This document shows positions 47,173-57,937 of a stretch of 64,000 bases of DNA, in pieces (positions within the stretch are counted from its first letter, which is position 1; each line of letters opens with the position of its first letter). Both the position numbers and the translations under genes were made by a program. The notes beneath the pieces were generated by a model, which worked only from the letters and a program-made list of their open reading frames with translations, searched no databases and was not told the DNA's origin. The stretch is from Pyrrhosoma nymphula (lineage: Eukaryota; Arthropoda; Insecta; Odonata; Coenagrionidae), in the NCBI GenBank assembly GCA_963573305.1, contig OY754329.1, forward strand, positions 17,203,200-17,267,199. The letters are read 5' to 3'.

Positions 47173-47728
47173 GGTGGTTTGAGCGAGATAGATCCCTAGT
47201 CACAGTGGAGACCATGATCAAATTTTATTCTTTGATTTCAGCGTCTGTAAGAAGTATGAAATAAATATTGTAATATTGATGGTGCAAATATATAGTTATA
47301 TATGCCAAAAAATCTCAGTAATTAAATAAATAAAGCTACATAGGTCTCTAACTTGACTCATTTTTTCCCGCCGAACGGCTGAAAACCCTTCAAAACAGTA
47401 GGTTTTTTTTGCGATTCTGTAAAAATTACTGTTGTGAGTAATAGATTAAGTTTTATAAATAGTTGAGAAAACATGCAATCTACACACCTCTAGTTTTTTG
47501 ACGAAATCAAGGAGTTTTAAATTGATATTTCCTTCAATATTCTCTCTCTGAAGCGCACAGCCATAATCCATCCCATGTAAAACAGCTTGTATTTTCAGGC
47601 AAATTTCTAGTAAAGTAGTTCGGCAAGGGGTTTATATTTTGATATCATTGGAAAGCTGAGAGTTTCTTTTTTAAAATGAGGCCAAATTAATCAAATTTTA
47701 GGTGGAGTGATTTTTCGATAAAACTACC
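47173..47728. mobile_element. 556-bp piggyBac-like MITE, full copy
   Basis: Bounded by TTAA at 47169-47172 and 47729-47732. About 90 per cent identical by eye to 20142-20695 over its length and in the same orientation. Ends GGTGGTTTGAGCGAG and, complemented, GGTAGTTTTATCGAA. Confidence 0.8.
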
Positions 47729-47837
47729 TTAACAGTCGATTGATACATGTGGTTTACCTTGTTACCTTCACACCGCCCGTAATCGTCGAGAGAGCCGAAA
47801 GTGCGTATTCTCGATACTATCGTTACCGTCGGTCACA

Positions 47838-47876
47838 CCATAGACCTTGAATATAGCCTATATTCAAGGTCTATGG
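47838..47876. repeat. Perfect 39-bp palindrome
   Basis: CCATAGACCTTGAATATAG and its exact complement are separated by a single base. No neighbouring element explains it. Confidence 0.9.
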
Positions 47877-47879
47877 GTC

Positions 47880-48640
47880 GCACTCGTTTCGATGGCGCAG
47901 CAGTGTAATGTGTCGTCCGGGGTGGGTCGGTGGATGACGACGGATTTCCAATGGCCGATTGCATCACGCTATCGCGGAGGACATTGGATTTTTCAATGGG
48001 GCCCATCCCGGAAGGAAGAAACACCCTTTTACTCACCCTCCCCCTCCTAGTGTGTCAATATGAAGCACCCGCCGCTCCTCTCTGTGGGAGTGTGCAAACT
48101 CCTCTTCTCGAAGGGAGCGTGGGACCGGATGGCATGTGGCTGATTGCCGGCTCTTCTGCGCTTGGCTGTGAGGACGTGATTCTTTATTTCCACGCGGAAT
48201 CGGAAGGGGACGGATGTGAGAAAGGGGTGAAAGGATGTGTTGCAACGTTATTCGCGACATAAACGCGCAGTTTCCACCGTCGGCCTTGGGCGAGAAGAAA
48301 AATCAACCCCTGCGGACACTTGTTTTAACCAGTTTTATTTATTAGACTGTATCAACCCTTTGAATAGCTGCTGCTGTCACGTGCTAATTTGATTACTCTT
48401 ACTCCTGTGGCCAGTATTACGCAAGGTAATATTTAACTAGCCAAGACGATGGGCGATGATGGCAGAGAAAACCATGGGATCAATGTAAGCGATAAGCATT
48501 AAAAAGCCATTGGTGACAAGAAATTATTAGAATGCGATGGTGGGTGGCGTAACATTAGGAAATTATTAGGAAAATAGAGGAGAGAAGGGGATGGAATAAT
48601 GCAAACACCGAGCTATGATGGGTACATTGAGGAATATCGT
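47880..48640. other. Unassigned, GC-richer at 47880-48260
   Basis: Overlapping frames of 67-110 codons exist on both strands but show no domain or start context. The composition suggests a decayed exon or repeat. Confidence 0.35.
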
Positions 48641-48655
48641 TAAAGCATCATACAT

Positions 48656-48930
48656 TTAGGGACACTTAGGTGAATTATTGGTTTTTTGTAAGTTTTGACA
48701 AAGAATTTGCATCAGTATTTCAATGTTTTGGAAGTTAATTTTGTGCTTGATTCTGACCAGACATGTTCTACAATGGCGGAAAGATGAAGGTTTTTCTTTT
48801 CCGTGTCCATCTGGTTTTCCTTGGCTCTGTATTTTATTACCTTTCCTGTCTGGCCAATGTAACATTGCCCATATGAGCACATAATTTCATAAACTCCTTC
48901 GTGCATGCCATCGGGAATCCGGTACTTAGG
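48656..48930 (-). pseudogene. PLE GIY-YIG endonuclease, N-terminal half
   Basis: The minus strand reads GVYEIMCSYGQCYIGQTGKV, the GIY-YIG core of Penelope endonucleases (GVY.I.C..C...YIGQTGR), followed by LSAIVEHV. After a frameshift comes HKINFQNIEIL. The reading direction is opposite to the C-terminal half at 48965-49213. Confidence 0.75.
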
Positions 48931-48964
48931 CTTAGAGATAATATTACCTATTTTCTTTCAGTAG

Positions 48965-49213
48965 AGAATCTGGAAATCACATTTTGCTTCGAAGCATAAT
49001 GAAGTACTGGCAAGAGAGAACCGATATTTTCCGAGACTTATAAGACATTCCGTGGAGATTATGAAGAACCCGGAGAACTTCAACCTGGTAGACGGTTACA
49101 CCCTCACGACGACGTGGAAGAGAGTTATGACTCCGGCCAATCAGGGCGCTCAGTTTGAATTTATAACTACATCTGCCGTTGACAATGAGCCTCAGCAACC
49201 AGATGCTAAATAG
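48965..49213 (+). pseudogene. PLE endonuclease, C-terminal half (inverted relative to N-half)
   Basis: The plus strand reads VLARENRYFPRLIRHSVEIM, then NPENFNLVDGYTLTTTWKRV and about 25 more residues to a TAG at 49211-49213. This is the PLE endonuclease tail, homologous to the one at 42.7 kb and to the minus-strand one at 54.9 kb. Its 3' pLTR with a hammerhead-like core follows at once. Confidence 0.75.
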
Positions 49214-49244
49214 AGCGACCGAAATTCAATCGAAAATTCTTTAC

Positions 49245-49278
49245 CTGACGACGCCTCCAGGCAGAGAGGCGAAACGTA
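49245..49278 (+). ncRNA. Hammerhead-ribozyme-like core after PLE stop
   Basis: CTGACGA, helix II GCCTC/GAGGC, GAAAC, then GTA as the cleavage triplet. It starts 32 bases after the endonuclease stop, the position expected for a PLE 3' pLTR. Helix I pairing is weak. Confidence 0.55.
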
Positions 49279-49299
49279 AAACAAGTCACCAAACGCGAT

Positions 49300-51640
49300 G
49301 CACAAATACCGAAAATAATCAAAAGAAAATTATGAAAAACAGGAAGAATGATTATAATTCTGGTGATTTTATAGGATTTGACCCCTCTGTAAAATCGAAT
49401 GAGGTCTTTCAGCATCAAATTTTAAGGGATAAAAATTGAAAGGAATTAAAATCTGTGTTGGTATACCATACCATTACGATTATTATGGTTTTTGTCAAGT
49501 TTTTCTCCTCTTCTGTATGGAAAAGTAGTTAATTTGTTTTTTCAGCAGTGTTTGATCAATATTTTGTGAGAAACTTAAAGAGAACAATGAATGCCATTAA
49601 AATAAAATAAGCAAATTGCACGCCCATGCTTCAAGTCAAAATTCCCATGCCTATATTTTATTTAAATAAGAATAAATATATGTCACTTTGGCTCAACAAT
49701 CGCGAAAATTTAATTTGTTTCACGAACATTAATTCATTACATACCTTACTGTAGAGTGAAAACATACTATATGGAACTGGTAATTATAGGCTTTCGCCTT
49801 CGTTAACTGGTAGCAAATCTTTGAAAATATAATTGGGGTGACAGATTTTTAGGAAAATAATGGAATAATTACCTTTGCTTGTGTGTAAAAATAGTAGAGA
49901 CGAACATAACTGTAGACAATTAAAATTTAATATTCATACAATTTGCTTTAAAAAGGTTGGTCATTAGACCTTAAGTCAAAATTCCCAAGAGTTTACTTTT
50001 GTCCGAGGCTTGGAAAAAATCCGAAAAAAGTTTTTTTTTCTCAGAAAAAAATCTATTTCTCTGAGGTTTCCCATCCCTAGTAATAAGCTATTTCGTTTTG
50101 TAAATATGAAGTTGTGTAATTACTCCACCTCAACCAAATGCCGCAGAAGAGCTTGACTGCACAGCTCCTAGCCAAATCAGCCTTCAAATCCAAGTTCTTC
50201 CATTGCTACCCTGTGACCGTACCATACTATAAATTTTCAATTTTAGTCACTATTGCTGAAAGATTTAATAGGTTGGATTTTATTGACGATGATACATAAG
50301 TAGTATCGATAATTATTGTGGTATTATCAATATTAATAATGCAGGTATATCTAAACTTTTCTTCGCCTTAAGTTGATTTTCGACTCTCGATAATATCAAT
50401 AACAATTATGTTGAACGCATAAATAACCATCCTCCAGAAAATGTCTTGGGGCTTCATTATCGTTATTATAAAGTTATTATCGTCCCTGATTGCATATTAC
50501 AGGGGAAAACAGTACCGCAGACTTTAAGGTGAAACAGTGCAGTTTAGCAAAAATATGACCGTTAAACAATAAAATCAATGTCAGGTGTATTACTCAACAG
50601 AATGAACAAAAATATCTTTTTATCCATATCGTTTTCATTAATTCACCTATGATCTAAAAAAACCTGAACGCAAAAAGTTGATAAATCCCAGTTTATTTAT
50701 TACGACATGAAGATATAGTGAGGCTGATGTCCGCGATAAAAATCGTTAGGTATATCTGCGTTATCTGTTCATGTGAAGAACCATTCGAATATTAGTGATA
50801 GCTTTACCCATGGCAGAGGGAAAAAACGTACGATATCTCAATCGTGATTGCACGATAGGGCGTCAAACAACAGCATGCGCAACCATAATTGCATTTCAGT
50901 TGTCGTGCGATTAGCCACAGCTCATAGATAAAGTTCCGTAATAGACACAAAGGTGCGTATTCTAAAACCTACTACTATTCGTGTGGTTAATTCTCGGCTC
51001 TGATAAGTACATACATTGTGAAAAGGCGTTTAGACTAGTGGGTTCTTACTCTTTCATTCTTACTGTCCGAACTTGGAAATGATAGGTTTGAAAAGTATAT
51101 TCTTTTCTGAGTTCAATGACTCCCAAAACGGTATAATCGTAGCCATTGACCAAATGGCCGGTTTCACACTTGATAATGGAACTTATCTCGCGCTGAAAGG
51201 GCCGGCGGTGCGTGAAATAACCCATCCAACCCAACCCCTTTCCCTTTCGCTTCCTGCTCTAACTCGTAATACACATGCAGCCTGCCCAGATAGCCAGGGA
51301 TTGACTCGGTTGAGTGATTCCTGAAGTTCACCATTGCGCTTTAATCTAATACTCAACGGAATTTAACGAATTAACTCATGGGGTTTGGGGGCCGCATCAC
51401 ATTACATTTAAATTTAGGCAATGTTAAATTTAGTTGACCTCACACTGAAAATTAAACGAAGTCTCTTACCTCTGTTTCCTTTTTCATAACCAGGATTCCT
51501 GAAAACCTAATAACGGAAGGAAGACGATCGAAAGAAATATTTACTAGAAGTATTAACACTATTGTTCTCGCTTCATTCAGTGTAGCCACAAAATAAACAA
51601 TTGTGATTCTTTATTGCTGTGCGCGAATGACTTTAGTTTA
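49300..51640. other. Unassigned AT-rich sequence
   Basis: No recognisable coding or repeat features apart from short T-rich and A-rich runs. Confidence 0.45.
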
Positions 51641-51660
51641 AAATGAAATGTATGTACAGC

Positions 51661-51865
51661 TCTCGCGAAAGCTTATGGCGTTCGGATGCGCAGGAGAAGA
51701 CGTCGTGGAGGGGTAAAGTTTGGTGGAAAGGGTAGGGAAAAGGGACGTAGGGGAAAGCGAAGACATGGCATTTGTGCCATGCACGAGTGCATTTAAAAAA
51801 ATGGAATTTGTATGACGCGGGCAACAAAAAAGCCGCACATCCGAACGCCATAAGCTTTCGCGAGA
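51661..51865. repeat. 205-bp fold-back element
   Basis: TCTCGCGAAAGCTTATGGCG..GATG at 51661-51691 is inverted at 51835-51865 with one mismatch over 31 bp. No coding content. Probably a MITE of undetermined family. Confidence 0.65.
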
Positions 51866-51918
51866 TTTGTACCTCACTTTTTATTCCTCTCCCTGAGGTT
51901 TTATCCTAGATCAATCTG

Positions 51919-52093
51919 TATCCCCTCTCCTTCGTATAATCTTTTTATGCACCCACAAAATAAATGTTACATTCTTTCTACCGTAAAATTTATTATATAT
52001 ATATATAGTGTATATATATATACAATAAATTTTACGGTAAAAAGAATGTAACATTTATTTTGTGGGTGCATAAAAAGATTATACGAAGGAGAG

Positions 52094-52099
<6 letters not shown>
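51919..52099. repeat. Near-perfect 181-bp palindrome centred on (TA)n
   Basis: Arms of about 80-85 bp share TATCCCCTCTCCTTCGTATA and AAATGTTACATTCTTT..TACCGTAAAATTTATT and meet at a TA-rich centre. The right arm runs directly into a (TA)n tract and the hammerhead-like core at 52135. Confidence 0.85.
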
Positions 52100-52134
<35 letters not shown>

Positions 52135-52164
52135 CTGACGATGGCGTCCTGACGCCGAAACGTA
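52135..52164 (+). ncRNA. Hammerhead-like core in (TA)n context
   Basis: CTGACGA, helix II GGCG/CGCC, GAAAC, GTA. All core bases match the minimal hammerhead; helix I is weak. Confidence 0.5.
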
Positions 52165-52269
52165 CAAGTTTTCTTTTGTGAGTGTCCTTTTTGCGTGTTT
52201 CTGTGTTTGTTTAGTGTATCACTGTTTTATTTATGCATGTGCATCGTCGCCGAGAGCGATTTTCTACCA

Positions 52270-52324
<55 letters not shown>

Positions 52325-52384
52325 AAAACACTTGACAGGGGGTGGGGAAAGAAAAGTAAAAAGAGAGAGAGGACTTACTGGGAC

Positions 52385-52411
52385 GTTTCGGGCTTGTAGG
52401 CCCTTCTTCAG
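52385..52411 (-). ncRNA. Hammerhead-like core, minus strand
   Basis: CTGAAGA (CUGANGA with N = A), helix II GGGC/GCCC, GAAAC, GTC. Helix I pairing is not evident. Confidence 0.45.
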
Positions 52412-52428
52412 CTGTAGAAAATTGAGAA

Positions 52429-52547
<119 letters not shown>

Positions 52548-52638
52548 GAGAAAGTTTCGCCAATAGGCCACAGCAATAAAAAATACACTGGACAGGGGGT
52601 GGGGAAAGAAAAGTAAAAAGAGAAGACTTACTGGGAAC

Positions 52639-52720
52639 GTTTCGGCCATGCAAGCCCTTCGTCAGCTGGAGAAAAAGACTTTTTCTCCAGCTGACGAAGG
52701 GCTTGCATGCCCGAAACGTT
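52639..52720. ncRNA. Pair of divergent hammerhead-like cores in a palindrome
   Basis: Minus strand 52639-52665 and plus strand 52691-52720 both carry CTGACGA, a GGGCTTGCATG helix-II segment and GAAAC-GTT. The plus copy has perfect GGGC/GCCC pairing; the minus copy has one mismatch. Confidence 0.5.
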
Positions 52721-52769
52721 TCCAGTAAGTCTTCTCATTTATATATATATATAGCTCATTCATACGTAT

Positions 52770-54225
52770 TGGATTAACTGTTTACTTCCTAAATTTTACA
52801 AAAGTAACTTGATTTTTTTCGTAACTATAGTCTTTCTTTTGTGTTTTTAGCCTAGTAAATAAGTGTTTTACACTTTTGCCTTTTTATAGTCCCGCAACTG
52901 GGAAATATGGTTAATCTGATAATAATACCGGGAAAATTCATTGGTGATTCCTATGTAGTGTGTGAATCAGTCCACGCGTGCAATAGATGGTTAAGGAAAG
53001 ACCGCAATTCGGGATAACTCATTTGGATTCATGATTGACTCCGCACGTGATAGAAAAGCGTTGTTATAAACAGGGCGATGATTTTTGTGTGTACTGAACA
53101 TAATGTTGTTTGTGGAGAAAAATTTCCCTCAATCGTGGCAGTTTTTCTCTTTAGGTTCGATGTCATGATGGTAATTTTTTTGCCGACTTTCGCAGCGTAG
53201 GTACGTTGACATTACTTCGTTCGAAGAGCCTCACTTTTTAGCTTCCAATTTACCGCAAGTGCGGTGAAGTAGAGGTTGAGGTAATTTCACTCCTGGTCGG
53301 CGACCACGTGTTGCACGTGTGGTAACTTACTGTGGTTTGACAGAGGATAAGAATCGGTGTTTTAAAGGTGTTTGCGGTAAAACTGAAGAAGAGACATGGC
53401 ATTCCACAAATCGCTCATTTCAGGACCCAGGTCACGTTGCGTCACGACATCTCCTCTATCTATGGGGTGAAGCGGCGAAACCTCGACGTTAAAATAACTT
53501 GAAAATTACATGCCGGCTTTGCATGATTTTGAAAAATCCTCTGAGGATTGTCTTTTATCATTATATCTTCCTTTAGATTTAGTATTACCGTAAAAGAAAG
53601 CATGGAATTGAATCTCCGACAAAAAATTTAATTTGCATGTTTTTTTTTTTCAAACAGAGCGAGTAGTTGTGGATATCATAGCATTTTCTGATAAGCTTTG
53701 TCTGGCCACCATTATGATACCTATATCAAAAGGTAAAATATATAAGGAAATCATCGTAAATAAACGGAACGATGTTTGTGAAAAAATAAAGTGTCTACAT
53801 TTTAGATGAGTTTTCAGTTCAAGATTTTAGATTTTTTAAACCATATTTTACTGGTGTTCCATTAAAAATAGAAACTTAATTGCTACCTTACAAGTCTTGT
53901 ACTTGCCGAAAATTTACAGCGACTACTAGTGAACTACTTTTTGTCTCAATGCTCATGCCGCCTATATCTTCGACGTAAGTACCATATTAGAGTGAGGGTC
54001 TTGAGTTACCTATTCTCTTTGTGTGTCAAGGTTAACCGTGAAATAAAAAATTGCATTCTCTTTTCTAAAGGTTGAAAAATGCATTATGGCAGGGCGCATG
54101 TTGATGTTTTAAGTGGAATTTTCTTTTTAACGTCCATGTTTTAGGCAGGGACGAATCAGCATTGCGCTTTCGTACTTTTGTCGCTGGAGCGAGCTCCCTC
54201 CCAACAAAACCATTCAGCGCGAAAC
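52770..54225. other. Unassigned sequence
   Basis: No domain or repeat pair was recognised. Confidence 0.45.
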
Positions 54226-54809
54226 ACGGCCACTTGAGTAGGGCTGGGTGGTATTTGAATCCCGATATCAATATCAAATATCTTAAAATATTGAAAATTG
54301 ACCAATATCAATAACCTGTATTGGAATATTGAATATTGGAAAATATTGGCATACTGGAATATTGGAAATAATGAAAAAATGAAATATTGGTTTTGGAAAA
54401 TATTGAACCGAGCAATATTACTTACAATTATTTGCAAATGCTGCCTGTGTTAACTATGTAAAAGTCTGTTGATAAATCAAGAAAAGCAATGTAAGCTTCT
54501 TTTCCCCAGTTATTGCAATGCATAATGGTGGAAAAGGAAGTGCTGCACTGAGTGCCTCGCGCGCCGTCTGTTTTCAAAGATTAGGACGCTCTCCGATCAC
54601 CCTCCTCGCCTGGTTCCAATATTCAATACTTGAATTTTTATCATTTGTAATCCAATATTCAATACCCCAATTGGAAATATTTGTTCCTCAATATACAATA
54701 TTCCAATTACAAATATTGGTTTTTCCGACCACCAATATCCAACACTGTATATTTGTGAATGAATTCTTCTCGGGTTTCCAACCGGGTTAAAATCTCCATT
54801 GTGGCCGAC

Positions 54810-54841
54810 GTTTCGATGCCCGACTCGCGCATCATCATCAG
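54810..54841 (-). ncRNA. Hammerhead-like core in PLE 3' pLTR
   Basis: Minus strand: CTGATGA, helix II GATGC/GCATC, GAAAC, GTC, with GCC before the core pairing GGC after the cleavage site as helix I. This is the most complete match to the minimal PLE hammerhead in the window. Confidence 0.65.
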
Positions 54842-54900
54842 GGCTGTAGATTGTCGTTCTCGTCAAGTAGTCATACTTATATATACTACTCTCGCCGGGT

Positions 54901-55326
54901 TCAAGTTCCTCTGAAGGCGGGAATCTGATTATCTATTTCCCTCCTTTTTTCTTTGATGTTCTTCAATACTGGTTTCCAGGCGTTACTGAGATGGAAGCCT
55001 GAGTCCCTGATAAAGTTTTTGTCTTCCAGCCGGATTTCAATCGCTTCTTTTACCAGGCGATCCCAATAGCCACGTGAACGGGCCACTATCCTGGTGTCTT
55101 CGAAATGAATGGAGTGGTTATTGGAAAGGCAATGTTCGGCGATGGCTGACTTGCTTTCTTGCCCCAGTCTCAGGTGCCGTTTATGCTCCTTCAGCCTCGT
55201 TTCAACCGTGCGTCCCGTCTCACCGACGTAAACTCCGCCGCACTCACTGACGATGCGCGAGTCGGGCATCGAAACGTCGGCCACAATGGAGATTTTAACC
55301 TGGTTGGAAACCCGAGAAGAATTCAT
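54901..55326 (-). CDS. PLE GIY-YIG endonuclease, partial, frame intact
   Basis: After about 25 residues encoded by the inverted pLTR, the protein reads CGGVYVGETGRTVETRLKEH (GIY-YIG core, conserved Arg and EH). It continues with KSAIAEHCLSNNHSIHFEDT, RIVARSRGYWDRLVKEAIEI and NFIRDSGFHLSNAWKPVL before a basic tail and stop. This is the endonuclease domain that follows RT in Penelope-like elements and nicks target DNA. The RT is absent because the element is 5'-truncated. The CxxC zinc-like residues usual before GVY are partly replaced by pLTR-derived sequence. The domain itself is undamaged, suggesting a recent insertion. Confidence 0.85.
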   Translation of the reverse strand: MNSSRVSNQVKISIVADVSMPDSRIVSECGGVYVGETGRTVETRLKEHKRHLRLGQESKSAIAEHCLSNNHSIHFEDTRIVARSRGYWDRLVKEAIEIRLEDKNFIRDSGFHLSNAWKPVLKNIKEKRREIDNQIPAFRGT

Positions 55327-55469
55327 TCATGAGCTGCGCCGGAAAACACCAGATCATACACAGTATATTGGTAGTTCAAAAATTGTGATGTTGGAATTCC
55401 AATATTTAAAAATATTGATATTGGAACCAATATATTGGAAAACCGCCCAGCCAGCTACACTTGAAGCCT

Positions 55470-56065
55470 GGAGCTTGGACCAAGGCATTCTTGAAAACCG
55501 TGGTTTTGGCCGCCAGTGAGGTCGTACGCAGGAAAAAAAAATAAGTGGGAAAAAGGGGTTGAAGGAACCTCCTTGGCTCCAGTCGGTGCCATATCCACGC
55601 GAGCCTTGCCGAGGGACATGAGTGCCGTTTGAAGAAGGATGTTAAGTTTGAGGGTTGGGGAAGGAGGGAAGGGGAGGGGAGGGGGGGAAGGTGTTAAGAG
55701 TTTGAGGAAGTGGGAGGGTGGGGGGGAAATCACGTGATCGGGAGGTGGCGGGAGGGCGGCGTCCTCTCATCTTCCGCCTCCCCCTCCTCTCTCCTTCTCA
55801 CTTTCTTCACCCCCCCCTCTCCGCGAGAGGTTCAGCGTGCGGGAGGGAAAGAGAGGTCCCTGGAGGAGGCTCGCTTCCCACGGGCCCCCCCCCACACCAC
55901 GGGCGGCCCGGCACGAAGCAGCTCCACCAGTCTCTAAGCTTAGGTTGAAGAGAACAAAATCACGTTTTGCCTCAAAAAAAGTGCCGAAAATTTTTATTTA
56001 GGACAACCGCAGTAAATTGCGTTTCCGTCTGCCTTCGTATGCTTAGCTATGCTTCACACAATCAT
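55470..56065. other. GC- and polypurine/pyrimidine-rich segment, unassigned
   Basis: From about 55620 to 55940 the strand switches from G-rich to C-rich with long homopurine and homopyrimidine runs. Frames on both strands are compositional. It could be a promoter or CpG-rich regulatory region, but no downstream gene is visible. Confidence 0.35.
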
Positions 56066-56070
56066 ATTTT

Positions 56071-56535
56071 GGGCGCCTTCCATTCGCTCTAGTGCGCTTA
56101 ACACTTCGCTACTCAACAGCGCACTTGCCTTCAATTTGTGATTCAGACCCTGCCCACTAGGTAGCGCACTTTAAAATAGATCGGGAGCAAATTTGATGTG
56201 CGCTAAACAACAAAAGAACGTCGATTACGGCATCCGTGATTGCAGTCGAGCTTGTTGATTTTCATTTAAGGCGGCTAAAATGCATATTCTGAGGTTTTAC
56301 GTTACTCTGTGATAAACATCTAACGTTTTTAAATACTTATTTTGAACGAATTCAACAAATGCACACAAAAAATTCGGCCGTGACTGCTGTTTAACCACAG
56401 AATGCTGCTCACACCAGCAGGTTAAAAAACATTTCGCCAGCACGCATCGTTCCATTCAACGTCGTTCGTGTGCGCTTAAGTGCGGTGATGTGTTCCGATG
56501 TGCGCTAATATCAAAACCTCGAATGGAAAGCCCCC
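56071..56535. mobile_element. MITE with 16-bp TIRs
   Basis: GGGCGCCTTCCATTCG on the left and, complemented, GGGGGCTTTCCATTCG on the right. The interior has repeated GTGCGCTTA-type phrases in both orientations. The ends resemble hAT MITEs; a clear target duplication was not seen. Confidence 0.6.
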
Positions 56536-56539
56536 TTTG

Positions 56540-57055
56540 ATTAATCAATCGTTTAATATCATAACGGGCACCCCAAACGTACTAGTTTCGTACCCACTAC
56601 CTCGGGCGGGCTGCTGACTAGTGATGAGTGTTCACACGCTGCAAGTTCGAATACCTAAACAATCACGATTTCAATGAATTAAGTGGTATTGCAAAATTTT
56701 GCCTTATTAAATCCTTTCATTTTTAAAATTTTCTCATGTGGTACGAATTATTGTAAATATGGCTATGGATTATTTTCATAGTGTCCTACGATCGACAGCT
56801 AGCTTTCGGCCCCACTTCCGGTTACGAGTTGGTCGTTTACCAAATTTTACGTTTGCGAAATTTCAAGTTACGATATGTCTGGTTACGAAGTTTCCATTCA
56901 CCATGTGTTGGTTACGGGGTGTCGTTTACGAAGTGGCTGGTTACCACCTGATGTGGAAACAATTCCAGCGACCGCTGCAGCGGTCAATGCAATTATGCAA
57001 TATACCAGTGCGCTGGTTTTATTCTCGTAATTTTCCTTCATAAAACTATGGTTTA
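56540..57055. other. Unassigned, with degenerate GGTTACGAAGT-type repeats at 56820-56960
   Basis: About seven short phrases of the type GTTACGAAGTT or GTTTACGAA occur within 140 bases. No protein domain is recognised in the 101-codon frame covering them. Confidence 0.4.
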
Positions 57056-57214
57056 TTTATCTATCTTTTCTTATATGTAAAAATGGATGTTTTAATATCT
57101 GTCTGTCTGTCCGAGATTAATAGACTTCAGCACCGTTTCACCGGTCACCATGAAAGTTGGCCCATACATGTATTATTTCAAGGAGAAGGTTTTTATACTA
57201 TCTAAAAATATTTC

Positions 57215-57937
57215 ATCAAAGAAGGCATTGGCCAGTCGGTCATCGAAAGGATTGCAAACTTTAGTAGATGCACTGGAAAAGCAGTGTGAGAAATACGGAA
57301 TGAAGATAAATAATAAGAAAACAAAAGTAATGAGATCCTCTAGGACAAAGAAAGCGAAGCTGGTGATAAGAGTAGGAAGTCACAAACTGGAGCAAGTGGA
57401 ACAATTTAATTACTTGGGTAGTACGCTAGAAGAAACAGGACATAGTAGCAAAGACATTAGGAGGAGAATAGCGCTAGCGAAGGAAGCGTTCTATAATAGA
57501 AGGGAGCTTATGACGGGGACCTTAAGTAAGGATGTAAAAAAGAGGCTGGTGAAGAGCTTGATATGGAGTGTGGCGTTGTATGAGGCAGAAACGTGGACCT
57601 TGAGAAAGGAAGACGAAAATAGGCTTTCGAGATGTGGGTGTGGAGGAGGATGGAGAAGGTGCGTTGGACGGAAAGGAAGACAAATGAGGAAGTGCTTGAC
57701 ATGGTGGGCGAGGAGAGAAAACTTATAGATGAGATTAGGGGAAGACAGGATAGGTGGCTGGAAGGGGTAATGAGGGGCATTGATGGTTTGCTGAAGGCCG
57801 TGATAGAGGGTAGGATGTTGGGTAAGCAGGGAAGGGGAAGGAAGAGAATCGGTTTTATGGACGGGATGAAGAAAGGTAGGACTTATGCTGAGATGAAGAA
57901 AGAAATACTAGAGGTAGAAAGGGCACGGCACGTGTAA
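57215..57937 (+). pseudogene. Non-LTR retrotransposon RT C-terminus, one frameshift
   Basis: Reads SSKGLQTLVDALEKQCEKYG, MKINNKKTKVM, FNYLGSTLEETGHSSKDI, RRRIALAKEAFYNRRELMTG, LIWSVALYEAETWTL, then after a small deletion near 57630 FEMWVWRRMEKVRWTERKTN and RGRKRIGFMDGMKKGRTYAE to a stop at 57935-57937. It starts just after the position of FADD, so it is 5'-truncated. The C-terminal region is the best preserved of this LINE group in the window. Confidence 0.8.

Larger units (their letters stand above)
54756..55356 (-). mobile_element. Penelope-like element, 5'-truncated, with inverted pLTR ends
   Basis: Arms at 54756-54833 and 55252-55329 (78 bp) are inverted copies with about one mismatch, sharing TGAATGAATTCTTCTCGGGT. 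The endonuclease frame lies between them on the minus strand. An imperfect repeat of ACACTGTATATT (54742) and ACACAGTATATT (55358) may be the target duplication. It sits inside the AATATTGG-rich MITE, so it inserted later. Confidence 0.8.
54231..55465. mobile_element. hAT-like MITE (54239-55457) with 8-bp TSD, interrupted by a PLE
   Basis: Left end TAGGGCTGGGTGGTATTTG; right end, complemented, TAGCTGGCTGGGCGGTTTTC. Flanks CACTTGAG (54231-54238) and CACTTGAA (55458-55465) match at seven of eight bases. The body consists of many AATATTGGAA-type short repeats on both sides. Removing the PLE at about 54756-55356 would leave an element of about 600 bp. TIR sequence and TSD length fit hAT. Confidence 0.75.

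Noticed and set aside
53400..53500. GGCGAAACCTCG considered as another hammerhead-like core
   Set aside because: No CUGANGA partner at a suitable distance on either strand.
55247..55278. Plus-strand CTGACGA..GAAACGTC in the right PLE arm as a second functional ribozyme
   Set aside because: The core bases fit, but the CTGACGA part comes from the endonuclease coding sequence at the junction and helix I does not pair, so it is kept only as a motif occurrence.
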